In this document: one piece after another, positions 1-6,583 of the stretch
Layout: each line of letters opens with the position of its first letter
How positions within the stretch are numbered: position 1 is the first letter of the stretch
Assembly: GCA_027294815.1 (NCBI GenBank)
Contig: JAPULP010000051.1
Span: forward strand, 1 to 11,572
Direction: 5' to 3'
Length of the DNA: 11,572 nucleotides
Origin: Gemmatimonadota bacterium
GTDB taxonomy: Bacteria > Gemmatimonadota > Gemmatimonadetes > Gemmatimonadales > GWC2-71-9
Program-made: the position numbers and the translations under genes
The notes under the pieces: generated by a model
The model's database searches: none
Seen by the model: only the letters and a program-made list of their open reading frames with translations
What the model was told of the DNA's origin: nothing

Positions 1-262
1 GGTGCAACACGATATTGCTGATGTCGAGGAACGGAGTGCCAAGCAGTTGGCCGTTCTCCACGATCCGTATGCGGCCTCCCTGTTCGACGATGAACAGGCG
101 GCTATCGCCGGCATGAGTGAGGAAGACGGGCGCGGTCAGTCCCGTCACGACCACCTCGAGGGTGAGACCTCCCGGGTCGGTCGGGTCGCCGTTTCCGCAG
201 CCGGCCAGGCCAAGCAACAACGCCCCACTCGCTAACGTACAAACCGTTCGTAGTTGACGCAT
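1..262 (-). CDS. PQQ-dependent sugar dehydrogenase lipoprotein (glucose/sorbosone dehydrogenase family), N-terminal part
   Basis: Only the first 87 codons lie in the window; the gene continues past the left edge. The protein starts MRQLRTVC and has a signal peptide ending in the lipobox LAGC (cysteine at residue 22 or so), so it should be lipid-anchored outside the cytoplasm. After a short GDPTDPGG linker comes the opening of a six-bladed propeller: a VVTGLTAPVFLTHAGDSRLF stretch, then FIVEQGGRIRIV and a FLDIS segment. This order is typical of soluble PQQ-dependent glucose/sorbosone dehydrogenases, which oxidise aldose sugars in the periplasm. The PQQ and calcium residues lie outside the window, so substrate and cofactor cannot be confirmed. 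The ATG follows GTGAGGAT, a plausible ribosome binding site, and sits four bases after the stop of the GNAT gene, so the two are probably co-transcribed. Other beta-propeller lipoproteins remain possible. Confidence 0.8.
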   Translation of the reverse strand, partial: MRQLRTVCTLASGALLLGLAGCGNGDPTDPGGLTLEVVVTGLTAPVFLTHAGDSRLFIVEQGGRIRIVENGQLLGTPFLDISNIVLH

Positions 263-266
263 ATCC

Positions 267-818
267 TCACTTGCTCCGACGGCCGACCCGCTTGGCCATC
301 AGGATGTCATGCTTGCCCGGGCCGTTTGCATCCGGAATCACTCCCACGATGCTGAACCCAAGACGTTCGAAGAACTGATACGGATGTGCCGTTACCACCC
401 GGAGCTGCGTGAGATGTTCCAGCGGAGTTGGGTAGACATCTGTTCCGAACAAATTTGTTCCTCCGAATTCATCGTCCGTGCCGAGATAGATTGTCACGGC
501 ACCTTGACGCTCGGCTTCGTCTTCGAGCGTCTCGACGAGCAATCGGCCTACCCCGCGCCGATGTGCATCCGGTCGCACGGCGATCGGATGCAACTCCCAC
601 AACGGCTCCGAGTGTTTGATCGCCCCAACCCAACCCGCCAGGTCACCATCGAGCGTCACGCCAAAAGCCACCCGATCAGCGGAAAAGCATTCATCCACCT
701 CGGCACGAGCTTCTGTGATGGTTGACCAAACGGGGATATGCGAGAAGGCCTCCGTCAAGATCCTGGCGGCCGCCGACCTGAGATCGTCGCCGGCTCGAGT
801 GAGGCGCACGATGTCCAC
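267..818 (-). CDS. GNAT-family N-acetyltransferase resembling aminoglycoside 6'-N-acetyltransferases
   Basis: This 183-residue protein is a single GNAT domain that should transfer an acetyl group from acetyl-CoA to an amine. The acetyl-CoA pyrophosphate loop is VRPDAHRRGVGRLL (residues 81-94, RRGVGR being the R-x-x-G-x-G/A motif). Beyond it the segments LGTDDEFGGTNL (112-123), HPYQFFERLGFSIVG (145-159) and PDANGPGKHDILMAKR (162-177) resemble a group of proteins annotated as AAC(6')-I-like aminoglycoside acetyltransferases. That resemblance is from memory of the family; the substrate is not proven, and many such homologues have no resistance role. The start codon is GTG with only a weak GAGA upstream. 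The gene lies 41 bases after glutaryl-CoA dehydrogenase and four bases before the PQQ dehydrogenase, with no mobile-element signature around it, which argues for a chromosomal housekeeping gene rather than an acquired cassette. Confidence 0.85.
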   Translation of the reverse strand: MDIVRLTRAGDDLRSAAARILTEAFSHIPVWSTITEARAEVDECFSADRVAFGVTLDGDLAGWVGAIKHSEPLWELHPIAVRPDAHRRGVGRLLVETLEDEAERQGAVTIYLGTDDEFGGTNLFGTDVYPTPLEHLTQLRVVTAHPYQFFERLGFSIVGVIPDANGPGKHDILMAKRVGRRSK

Positions 819-859
819 GTTCTCAGAGCCGCTGCGTGTGACGGATCCGGTCGGAGGGT

Positions 860-2038
860 TCAGAACGCGTTCAGGCCCGTGACCGCTTGGCCGAGGACCA
901 GGGTGTGCACGTCGTGCGTCCCTTCGTACGTGTACACGCTCTCCAGATTGGCCATGTGACGCATCGCTTGGTACTCCGCCAAGATCCCGTTGGCCCCGAG
1001 CAAGCGCCGCGTCTCACGGGCGATGTCGGTGGCGATATTCACGTTGTTTCGTTTGGCGAGCGACACCTGCTCGGGCCGCATCGTTCCCGCGTCCTTCAGC
1101 CGGCCGAGTTGGACGCATAGCAACTGCGCTTTCGTGATCTCGGTGAGCATTTCGGCCAGTCGGGCCTGTTGCAGCTGCGTCCCGCCGATCGGCCGGCCGA
1201 ACACCACACGGGTTTTCGCATAGCTCACTGCTTCCTCGTAACATGCCATTGCGGCGCCGACCGCTCCCCAGGCAATGCCGTATCGTGCTTGCGTCAAGCA
1301 CATCAGCGGGCTTTTCAGGCCCCCGCTCTCGGGAAGAACGGCATCGGACGGCACGAGCACATCTTGCAACACGAGTTCACTCGTGTCACTCGCGCGGAGC
1401 GAGAGCTTCCCTTTTTGATCTTTCGAAGAGAATCCCTGGGATTCGGTGGGAACGATAAAGCCCTTGATACTCTTGGGATCGTCGAGTTCACCCGTCTTCG
1501 CCCACACGATCGCGACGTCGGCCGTCGAGCCGCTGGTGATCCACATCTTCGTGCCGTTGAGCCGCCAGCCGTCGTCCGTCTCACGAGCTACCGTGATCAT
1601 CGCGCCGGGGTCGGAACCATAGTCGGACTCGGTGAGACCGAAACAGCCGATCGCTTCGCCGCTGGCCAACTTGGGCAGCCATGCCTTTTTCTGTTCTTCG
1701 CTGCCAAATGCGTGAATTGGATACATCACGAGCGCGCCCTGAACGGAGGCAAAAGACCGCACTCCACTGTCGCCGCGCTCCAGCTCCTGCATGATGAGGC
1801 CGTACGCGACATTGTTCAGTCCAGCACATCCGTACTCTTCCGGCAGGTTCGCCCCGAACAATCCCAGTTCGGCCATTTGTGGCACCAACGAACTGGGAAA
1901 GCTCCCTTCGAGGTAGTGCTTCGCAATGATGGGCATGACGGCATCGTCCACCCACCGACGCACGGTATCTCGAACGGCTTTTTCTTCTTCGTCGAAGAGC
2001 GTATCCACATCAAAAAAATCCACGCCCTGGAAAGGCAT
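860..2038 (-). CDS. gcdH: Glutaryl-CoA dehydrogenase (acyl-CoA dehydrogenase family)
   Basis: A full-length 392-residue flavoprotein of the acyl-CoA dehydrogenase family. It should oxidise and decarboxylate glutaryl-CoA to crotonyl-CoA, the late step of lysine, tryptophan and glutarate breakdown, passing electrons to electron-transfer flavoprotein. The N-terminal helical domain covers about residues 15-130, the FAD-binding beta domain 130-240 (CFGLTESDYGSDPGAM at 132-147, MWITSGS at 165-171), and the C-terminal helical domain 245-392. The catalytic base should be Glu372 in YEGTHDVH. The GVRSFASVQ segment (92-100) supplies an arginine, Arg94, at the place where glutaryl-CoA dehydrogenases bind the distal carboxylate of the substrate; together with YGIAWGAVGAAM (253-264) this favours glutaryl-CoA over simple fatty acyl-CoA. 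ATG start with AGGA about ten bases upstream, 12 bases after the SprT-like gene. No other glutarate pathway gene is nearby. Confidence 0.93.
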   Translation of the reverse strand: MPFQGVDFFDVDTLFDEEEKAVRDTVRRWVDDAVMPIIAKHYLEGSFPSSLVPQMAELGLFGANLPEEYGCAGLNNVAYGLIMQELERGDSGVRSFASVQGALVMYPIHAFGSEEQKKAWLPKLASGEAIGCFGLTESDYGSDPGAMITVARETDDGWRLNGTKMWITSGSTADVAIVWAKTGELDDPKSIKGFIVPTESQGFSSKDQKGKLSLRASDTSELVLQDVLVPSDAVLPESGGLKSPLMCLTQARYGIAWGAVGAAMACYEEAVSYAKTRVVFGRPIGGTQLQQARLAEMLTEITKAQLLCVQLGRLKDAGTMRPEQVSLAKRNNVNIATDIARETRRLLGANGILAEYQAMRHMANLESVYTYEGTHDVHTLVLGQAVTGLNAF

Positions 2039-2050
2039 TGTCGTCTATTC

Positions 2051-2737
2051 CTATGAACTGGTAGGTGAATGCCCGACATCCCGCATCGCGCGGGGTGTGA
2101 TACCAACGCCACGGGCCTTCTTTCGGAAGATAGCACCGTGATCCACCGGTTGGCCGTTTTCCGCTTGCCATTGGTGAATCATTTCGTGCAACAGCGTCTG
2201 CTCCGCTTCGTCCCAGCCGTCACGGTGGACATGACGATAACTGATGGCGATCTCGATCGGGCGATCCGCGGCGTCCAGCATCAACTCACCCAATCGTGTC
2301 CTCATGCGCCGGGAGACGCGAAACGGGATTCGTGCCAGGCCGCCGTCGAAATGGCGGGCGTTGAGCTGGTCGTGAAGAGCGGCCAATCTTCTAACCAGAG
2401 AGCGGTCGCCCGGACGCGTGCTCGGGCGCCGACGGCGTCGTCTAGGCCGCGGTGGCGCGAACGAGTCAACCGGAAACGCGAGTATTGCGGCTTCCGCTTC
2501 CCGTCGTCGCTGGCGCCGAATTCCGGGCTTCACAAAGGTCACGATGGCGGCCAAGACCGAGTCGGGAGCATACGCGTACCCACAGTGGATCCGAAGGACC
2601 CCGCGGGAAGTGACACTGACCATCACGGCGCAGTTTTGGTGCGACTCCACGCTGTTGACTCCCTTGAGGCCAAGGGCGAACAGCCTTTGTATCAAGAACG
2701 CGTCGTCAAACAGCTCCGGCTGCAACCTCGGGTTCAT
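2051..2737 (-). CDS. SprT-like zinc metalloprotease
   Basis: A 228-residue protein of the SprT-like group. The zinc site is visible as HEMIH (residues 184-188, Glu185 catalytic) followed by His200 in VDHGAIF, the third ligand. The N-terminal 90 residues, including VMVSVTSRGVLRIHCGYAY (38-56), match the extra N-terminal region common in bacterial members. A very basic linker with about a dozen arginines occupies residues 97-117. Spartan, the best known relative, cleaves DNA-protein crosslinks; the bacterial role is much less clear, so the substrate here is unknown. No C-terminal zinc ribbon follows, since the protein stops about 28 residues after His200. The ATG at 2737 lies inside the end of the phosphoesterase gene (32-base overlap) and lacks a clear ribosome binding site, which suggests translational coupling. 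Confidence is high for the family, low for the role. Confidence 0.85.
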   Translation of the reverse strand: MNPRLQPELFDDAFLIQRLFALGLKGVNSVESHQNCAVMVSVTSRGVLRIHCGYAYAPDSVLAAIVTFVKPGIRRQRRREAEAAILAFPVDSFAPPRPRRRRRRPSTRPGDRSLVRRLAALHDQLNARHFDGGLARIPFRVSRRMRTRLGELMLDAADRPIEIAISYRHVHRDGWDEAEQTLLHEMIHQWQAENGQPVDHGAIFRKKARGVGITPRAMRDVGHSPTSS

Positions 2738-3560
2738 TTACTGTGCGTCGCCGTGCAAATCCGGCGACGTCCGAGCGTTTGAACAATCTTTGTTGTGGCT
2801 GCCAAACGTAAGTCTCCACCTGAATCGATTCATCCTCGAGACATATGCGATGGAACGCCGACGGGCGCCCACCCCGCGACATACGTGAAATAGTGCCTGC
2901 GCACGAAACGACGACTCCATCAAAAACATCCGTGTCCTCTTGATGGTCGTGGCCGCAAAGCACGACCTCAGCGCCCGTATCGACGATGCGCCGCTGGGCG
3001 CGTTTCCAATGCGCCAGACCCATACGCTCCGAGAGTTGGCCGCGCAGCACATTGTGATGCAACACGAGAACCCGGGTCTGCTCCGGTCGCGCCTGGGCAA
3101 AGAGCGCTTTCACCCGCCGGGCCTCCTTTTTCGGTAGATGACCCTTGACGGCCAGATCGCGGAGCCGGGGAGTGAGTGAACCCCAGGCAACGCCGTGAGC
3201 CGTTTGAGCAGCGGCAATGAACGCTTCGGTCAAATCTATCGTCGGGGTGAGCTTGGGTCCGAAGTGTCGTCGGTACTTGGCGTATTTCGCTTGCGAAGCA
3301 AAGGGAATGAACGGACGCCACCACCATTGCACATCGTGGTTCCCCGGAATCGCGAACACCGGTGCGGTTCGCTCGAGTTCCCGCACAAAGAGTCTGGCCG
3401 CCTGAAACTCGCCGTGGCGGGCACGCAAAGTGAGATCGCCAGTAATGACCGTGACGTCCGGTTCTAGATCGGGCACCAGGTTTTCGACCGCGGCGATCTT
3501 GTGGAGGTCGGCCACATCACCGAAGTGCGGATCGGACACATGAACGATACTAAAGCTCAC
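2706..3560 (-). CDS. Calcineurin-like metallophosphoesterase
   Basis: A 284-residue enzyme with every motif of the calcineurin-like dimetal phosphoesterase fold in order: DPHFG (Asp10, His12), GDLT (Asp42), GNHD (residues 73-76), HHN (168-170) and GHDH (203-206). It should hydrolyse a phosphomonoester or phosphodiester using two metal ions, in the cytoplasm since no signal peptide is present. The substrate cannot be read from sequence; relatives act on cyclic nucleotides, nucleic acids, phospholipid headgroups or phosphoproteins. The start codon is GTG, fixed by a strong GAGGAG five bases upstream that overlaps the stop of the zinc-ribbon gene. Its 3' end overlaps the SprT-like gene by 32 bases, so the two products are probably made in a fixed ratio. 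The C-terminal 30 residues after the barrel are basic and not recognised. Confidence 0.92.
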   Translation of the reverse strand: MSFSIVHVSDPHFGDVADLHKIAAVENLVPDLEPDVTVITGDLTLRARHGEFQAARLFVRELERTAPVFAIPGNHDVQWWWRPFIPFASQAKYAKYRRHFGPKLTPTIDLTEAFIAAAQTAHGVAWGSLTPRLRDLAVKGHLPKKEARRVKALFAQARPEQTRVLVLHHNVLRGQLSERMGLAHWKRAQRRIVDTGAEVVLCGHDHQEDTDVFDGVVVSCAGTISRMSRGGRPSAFHRICLEDESIQVETYVWQPQQRLFKRSDVAGFARRRTVNEPEVAAGAV

Positions 3561-3565
3561 GCTCT

Positions 3566-3571
3566 CTCCTC
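3566..3571 (-). promoter_or_regulatory. Strong Shine-Dalgarno site for the metallophosphoesterase
   Basis: The minus strand reads GAGGAG five bases before the GTG at 3560. This is one of the best ribosome binding sites in the window and fixes the GTG as the start. It overlaps the TGA of the upstream zinc-ribbon gene (3570-3572), so ribosomes finishing that gene end at the site. Confidence 0.75.
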
Positions 3572-3881
3572 ATCGCTGCCACAGGCTCATCGCGCGGCGC
3601 ACAACCATGTTGCTCAACACGTACCACATCAACACTCCAACCATTCCGACAATCCGCACCCGCTCGTCGAGCGGAACCGGTATGAATACGTAGAGGCCCA
3701 TGGCCAAGCTCGACAGGGCAGCGACGAGCCGCGCCGTTCTCCGCGCCCGCTTGTCGATCGTCGTGAGGCATGTCTTGCACAACTGGCCCAGAGGCAGCTC
3801 CACCGGGCGGTGGCAGCGTGGACATTCATGCTCAACTAAGCCTGCGACTAACGGCGTCTGCGAACTCAAACGTCGAAGCAT
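3570..3881 (-). CDS. Small zinc-ribbon membrane protein of unknown function
   Basis: About 103 residues in this reading. Two cysteine pairs, CPRC (residues 20-23) and CKTC (35-38), make a four-cysteine zinc ribbon; they are followed by a basic stretch (KRARRTAR, 44-51) and two hydrophobic segments at about 52-69 and 77-94, probably two membrane helices, with a basic tail (VVRRAMSLWQR). It looks like an integral membrane protein with a cytoplasmic zinc ribbon; I do not recognise a characterised family. The start is uncertain. No ATG or GTG exists between the isocitrate dehydrogenase stop and the first CPRC, so translation must start inside that gene. I chose the ATG at 3881, preceded closely by GGGAGGT (50-base overlap); a TTG at 3869 or an ATG at 3971 are alternatives. 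It ends nine bases before the phosphoesterase start. Confidence 0.7.
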   Translation of the reverse strand: MLRRLSSQTPLVAGLVEHECPRCHRPVELPLGQLCKTCLTTIDKRARRTARLVAALSSLAMGLYVFIPVPLDERVRIVGMVGVLMWYVLSNMVVRRAMSLWQR

Positions 3882-4848
3882 TACCTCCCAAGTCCCTCGT
3901 CGTTTGGGCCCCTTCGCGGATCGTCTCCTCGAGCGCCGTCCGAATACGAGTCGCCTTTCCCTGTTCATCAACGTGATCGAGCATCATGCACGCCGCAAGG
4001 ATGAGCGCAGTCGGGTTGGCGATCCCCTGGCCTGCGATGTCGGGTGCAGAACCATGCACGGCCTCGAATAACGCCACGTCCTCCCCGATGTTCGCTCCCG
4101 GCGCCATGCCCAAGCCCCCGATGAGTCCCGCCATCAGATCACTCAGAATGTCACCGAACATATTGGTCGTCACGATGACGTCGAATTGTGACGGGTCGAG
4201 CACGAGCTTCATCGCGCAAGCGTCGACGATCACGTCATCCACGTCGATCCTACCCTTGTATTCTTCTGCGACCTCCCTGCCAACGTCGAGAAACAAGCCG
4301 CTCACAGCCTTCAGGATATTGGCTTTGTGACAAATCGTGACTCGCTGGCGCCCGTGGGCAATGGCGTATTCAAACGCGAACCGCACGGCTCGTTCACATC
4401 CCAAGCGGGTCACAATAGCCGTCGATTGCGCCACCGCCTTGCGATCATCACCCACCGGTATGGTGATCTCAAATCCAACGTACAGCCCTTCGGTGTTTTC
4501 CCGCACCAGCACGATATCGACATCGTCGTAGCGTAGACCCGGGACCATGGACTTGACGGGACGGACGTTCGCAAACAACGCAAACTCTCTTCGCAACGCC
4601 ACGTTGACCGATCGAAAGCCCGTCCCAACCGGCGTGGTCAGCGGCCCTTTGAGGGCGAGCCGAGTGCGGCGAATGCTTTCGACGGTGCCGTCGGGTAACG
4701 GGTTGCCCTCCGACTCGAGCGCGGTGACACCTCCCACTTGCTCGTCCCAATCAAACGATGCACCCACAGCATCGAGCACGCGCAACGTGGCCTCGGTGAC
4801 CTCCGGCCCAATGCCATCTCCTCGAATGAGCGTGGCCGGAAGACTCAC
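3832..4848 (-). CDS. NAD-type isocitrate dehydrogenase (isocitrate/isopropylmalate dehydrogenase family)
   Basis: A 338-residue beta-decarboxylating dehydrogenase that should turn isocitrate into 2-oxoglutarate. From the GTG start: IRGDGIGPEV near the N-terminus, then the substrate loop TPVGTGFRSVNVALRR with Ser80, Asn82 and Arg86, Arg96 in ANVRP, RENTEGLYVG (116-125, with Arg116 and Tyr123), Lys175 in HKAN, NMFGDILSD (229-237) and HGSAPDIAGQGIANP (265-279). The Ser/Asn pair is the isocitrate signature, against isopropylmalate or homoisocitrate enzymes; the Asp270-Ile pair in the cofactor loop, rather than Lys-Tyr, points to NAD rather than NADP. Length matches the short IDH3-like group. The GTG at 4848 uses the G of the lipoprotein's TAG stop (TAGTG) and gives the usual N-terminus; an in-frame ATG at 4896 would add 16 unconserved residues. 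Homoisocitrate activity is a weaker alternative. Confidence 0.88.
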   Translation of the reverse strand: MSLPATLIRGDGIGPEVTEATLRVLDAVGASFDWDEQVGGVTALESEGNPLPDGTVESIRRTRLALKGPLTTPVGTGFRSVNVALRREFALFANVRPVKSMVPGLRYDDVDIVLVRENTEGLYVGFEITIPVGDDRKAVAQSTAIVTRLGCERAVRFAFEYAIAHGRQRVTICHKANILKAVSGLFLDVGREVAEEYKGRIDVDDVIVDACAMKLVLDPSQFDVIVTTNMFGDILSDLMAGLIGGLGMAPGANIGEDVALFEAVHGSAPDIAGQGIANPTALILAACMMLDHVDEQGKATRIRTALEETIREGAQTTRDLGGNASTFEFADAVSRRLS

Positions 4849-5480
4849 TAGAGTACCGGTGCCAGCGTTTCCAAGGCTTGTCGCAGAGCCGTCCATGGGT
4901 CAGAACCGGTACCGGTCACGACGGAACGCCACCAGACGTCGCCCAACCGCACTTCCACCAGCACCATCGTGAGCTCGGCACGCCCGGTGCCGTCGGGCTC
5001 GCGATAAAACAAGAGGCTGGCCGGCACCAAAGAGAGACGATCACCAACCGCTCCGGTCAGCGAACGCATCTGGCTTCTCAGCGGATCGGGGATCTTCGCA
5101 AGGTTGTGCCGGAGAATGGCGGTGGCCATGCGGTCGGGGTCGACGAGGATCCCGGGCGCTCCCCGCGCCACTCGCCGCAGTTCGGCCGGGAGCACCCACA
5201 TCACTTCCGGCGTTCGTTCGATCAGAGCCGCCGCCAGAAGACTGTCGGCAACCGCGAGGGCGGAATCTCGGGGCGATAACACGTCGTCCCACTCGAGGTC
5301 GGCTTCGCCGAGTATCATCGTCAGCGGATAGACGACGACCTCGACTCCAGCCATCGAACTGACGGGCAGCGGTAGGGCTGGAGCGGGCGTGTCGGCACCT
5401 TGCGGTACGCTGCAACCGAGTGCCACAAGTGCACCCCAGAGACCGGCATGTTTTTTTGCTACGATAAGCTGATCCGGCAC
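4848..5480 (-). CDS. Putative outer-membrane lipoprotein, unknown function
   Basis: About 210 residues with a short basic n-region (AKKH), a hydrophobic stretch and a lipobox LVALGC, so Cys23 should carry the lipid and the rest lie in the periplasm. After a proline-rich linker (QGADTPAPALPLPV) the body alternates strands and helices: a VEVVVYPLTMILGEAD strand region, a DSALAVADSLLAAALIE helix, a VLPAELRRVA segment, then RAELTMVLVEVRLGDVWWRS and a closing DPWTALRQALETLAP helix. That pattern recalls CsgG/LpoB/GNA1162-like periplasmic lipoproteins, but this is fold-level inference and I cannot name a family. The GTG at 5480, after GAGAG with seven-base spacing, places the lipobox at the usual distance from the start; an ATG at 5543 would give an unusually long leader. 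Its stop overlaps the isocitrate dehydrogenase start by one base, so the two are translationally coupled. Confidence 0.7.
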   Translation of the reverse strand: MPDQLIVAKKHAGLWGALVALGCSVPQGADTPAPALPLPVSSMAGVEVVVYPLTMILGEADLEWDDVLSPRDSALAVADSLLAAALIERTPEVMWVLPAELRRVARGAPGILVDPDRMATAILRHNLAKIPDPLRSQMRSLTGAVGDRLSLVPASLLFYREPDGTGRAELTMVLVEVRLGDVWWRSVVTGTGSDPWTALRQALETLAPVL

Positions 5481-5563
5481 GCAAGTTCTCTCAATGATCC
5501 CACTCAATAATGAAACGATTTGGCTTTCGATGGTGGACCCCACCAGCGGGGTAAGGCGGCGGG

Positions 5564-6322
5564 CTAGCTGCCAAGGGTGAGGCCTCCGTCTACCAAGATA
5601 ACCTGTCCCGTCACATGGCGGGCGTCGTCCGAGCAGAGAAAAGCGACGACACGAGCGACGTCTTCGGGTTCGGCGACCCGCCCCAGGATGGCACTCTTCT
5701 CGGCCCTTTCCAAGACCTCGCGGGGTAGCTTGCCGAGTGCCTCCGTGCGGATGAACCCCGGAGCGACGGCATTGACGTTGACGTTCGACGCCCCCAACTC
5801 CACGGCCGCCGATCGGGTCAACCCAAAGAGCGCAGACTTGCTAGTGGCGTAGTTGACGATGCCAAAGCCGGGTCGGAGCGCGAGATGGGACGCGATGTTC
5901 ACGATCTTGCCGTAGTGCTGGGTTCGGAACGCCGGCGCAACCGCACGCGTACAGTTGAATGCGCCCGTGACGTTGGTGTCGAGAACATCGTGCCACGCCT
6001 CATCTGAGAGACGCCACAATGCTCCGTCGTGGGCAATACCGGCGTTGTTGACGAGAAAGTGTACGCCGCCCAGCTCCGCCTGGGCGGCGTCGACAAACGA
6101 TTCAATCTTTTCCCGGTCCCGAACGTCACAGCGGGCGCTGAACACCTGCACGCCCTGCGCCCGCAACGCCGTCTCGGTGAGGAGCGCTTGCTCGAGGATG
6201 TCCCTACCGGGAAGCTCGACGTAATTGAACGCCACATGGACACCGCGGCGGGCAAATTCGAGGCCGATCGCCCGACCGAGGCCCGTGGCGCCTCCCGACA
6301 CGACGGCCACTTTGCCATTCAT
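5564..6322 (-). CDS. Short-chain dehydrogenase/reductase, FabG-like (3-oxoacyl-ACP reductase type)
   Basis: A 252-residue classical SDR with a Rossmann fold. The cofactor glycine motif GGATGLG is at residues 10-16, NNAG at 92-95, and the catalytic tetrad is Asn117, Ser145, Tyr158 and Lys162 (Y-A-T-S-K), with the standard 13-residue gap from Ser to Tyr. The end, VTGQVILVDGG, is also typical. The closest named type is 3-oxoacyl-ACP or 3-oxoacyl-CoA reductase, but many SDRs with this look act on other alcohols or ketones. The ATG at 6322 is preferred because GGAG sits nine bases upstream and the protein then begins MNGKVAVVSGG as in most family members; an ATG at 6367 would add 15 residues with no ribosome binding site. 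It opens the second gene block after a gap of about 260 bases. No acyl carrier protein or synthase gene is adjacent. Confidence 0.88.
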   Translation of the reverse strand: MNGKVAVVSGGATGLGRAIGLEFARRGVHVAFNYVELPGRDILEQALLTETALRAQGVQVFSARCDVRDREKIESFVDAAQAELGGVHFLVNNAGIAHDGALWRLSDEAWHDVLDTNVTGAFNCTRAVAPAFRTQHYGKIVNIASHLALRPGFGIVNYATSKSALFGLTRSAAVELGASNVNVNAVAPGFIRTEALGKLPREVLERAEKSAILGRVAEPEDVARVVAFLCSDDARHVTGQVILVDGGLTLGS

Positions 6323-6583
6323 CGATGGCGGCTCCGTCGATGCTTTCTCCGGCTGCTCGACCAGCATCGAGCCCGAGGCGCCTTTTTTCGCCGACGCACT
6401 CCACGGGCTCGGATCAGATCCGTAGGGAATGGCTATCTCGTTCTGTTAAAGGCGCTTCGAACGTAGTTGGCGGATCGAGCTTGGGAAAGGGCTCGTGACC
6501 GGGGCCCGTCAGGAATTGAGCCCCATTCCCCACCGCATGAGGCTCACGGGCGGTGGTGAGGTCCTCGAATGCCCGACTCGCGG
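6323..6583. other. Gap of about 260 bases between the lyase and the SDR
   Basis: This is the longest stretch without a gene on the minus strand. It should hold the promoter and leader of the SDR-isocitrate dehydrogenase block. I see no convincing sigma-70 promoter and no hairpin with a T-run. It contains the eight-base inverted repeat at 6337-6370 and a second, six-base one (TGAGCC/GGCTCA) around 6520-6548. A 74-codon open frame on minus across part of it has no ribosome binding site and no recognisable protein pattern. Confidence 0.5.
6337..6370 (-). promoter_or_regulatory. Inverted repeat directly upstream of the SDR ribosome binding site
   Basis: A perfect eight-base inverted repeat, TCGATGCT at 6337-6344 and AGCATCGA at 6363-6370, separated by 18 bases. 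On the minus strand its 3' arm ends one base before the GGAG (6332-6335) of the SDR gene. It could fold in the leader or be a dyad operator. It is seen in the sequence, but the function is inferred and chance is not excluded. Confidence 0.35.

Noticed and set aside
1169..2056. Long plus-strand open frame opposite glutaryl-CoA dehydrogenase
   Set aside because: Its protein shows no domain or membrane pattern and lies fully antisense to a strongly supported gene; it is a GC-driven shadow.
2069..2782. Long plus-strand open frame opposite the SprT-like gene
   Set aside because: Antisense to a gene with an intact HEMIH motif and without a recognisable protein pattern of its own.
5537..5552. Short hairpin (ACCCC/GGGGT) after the SDR stop as a terminator
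   Set aside because: Only five base pairs and no T-run on the minus strand; not a convincing intrinsic terminator.
6388..6403. Run of six T near GGCGCC as a terminator
   Set aside because: The T-run lies between short arms on plus, where no gene ends; nothing usable on minus.
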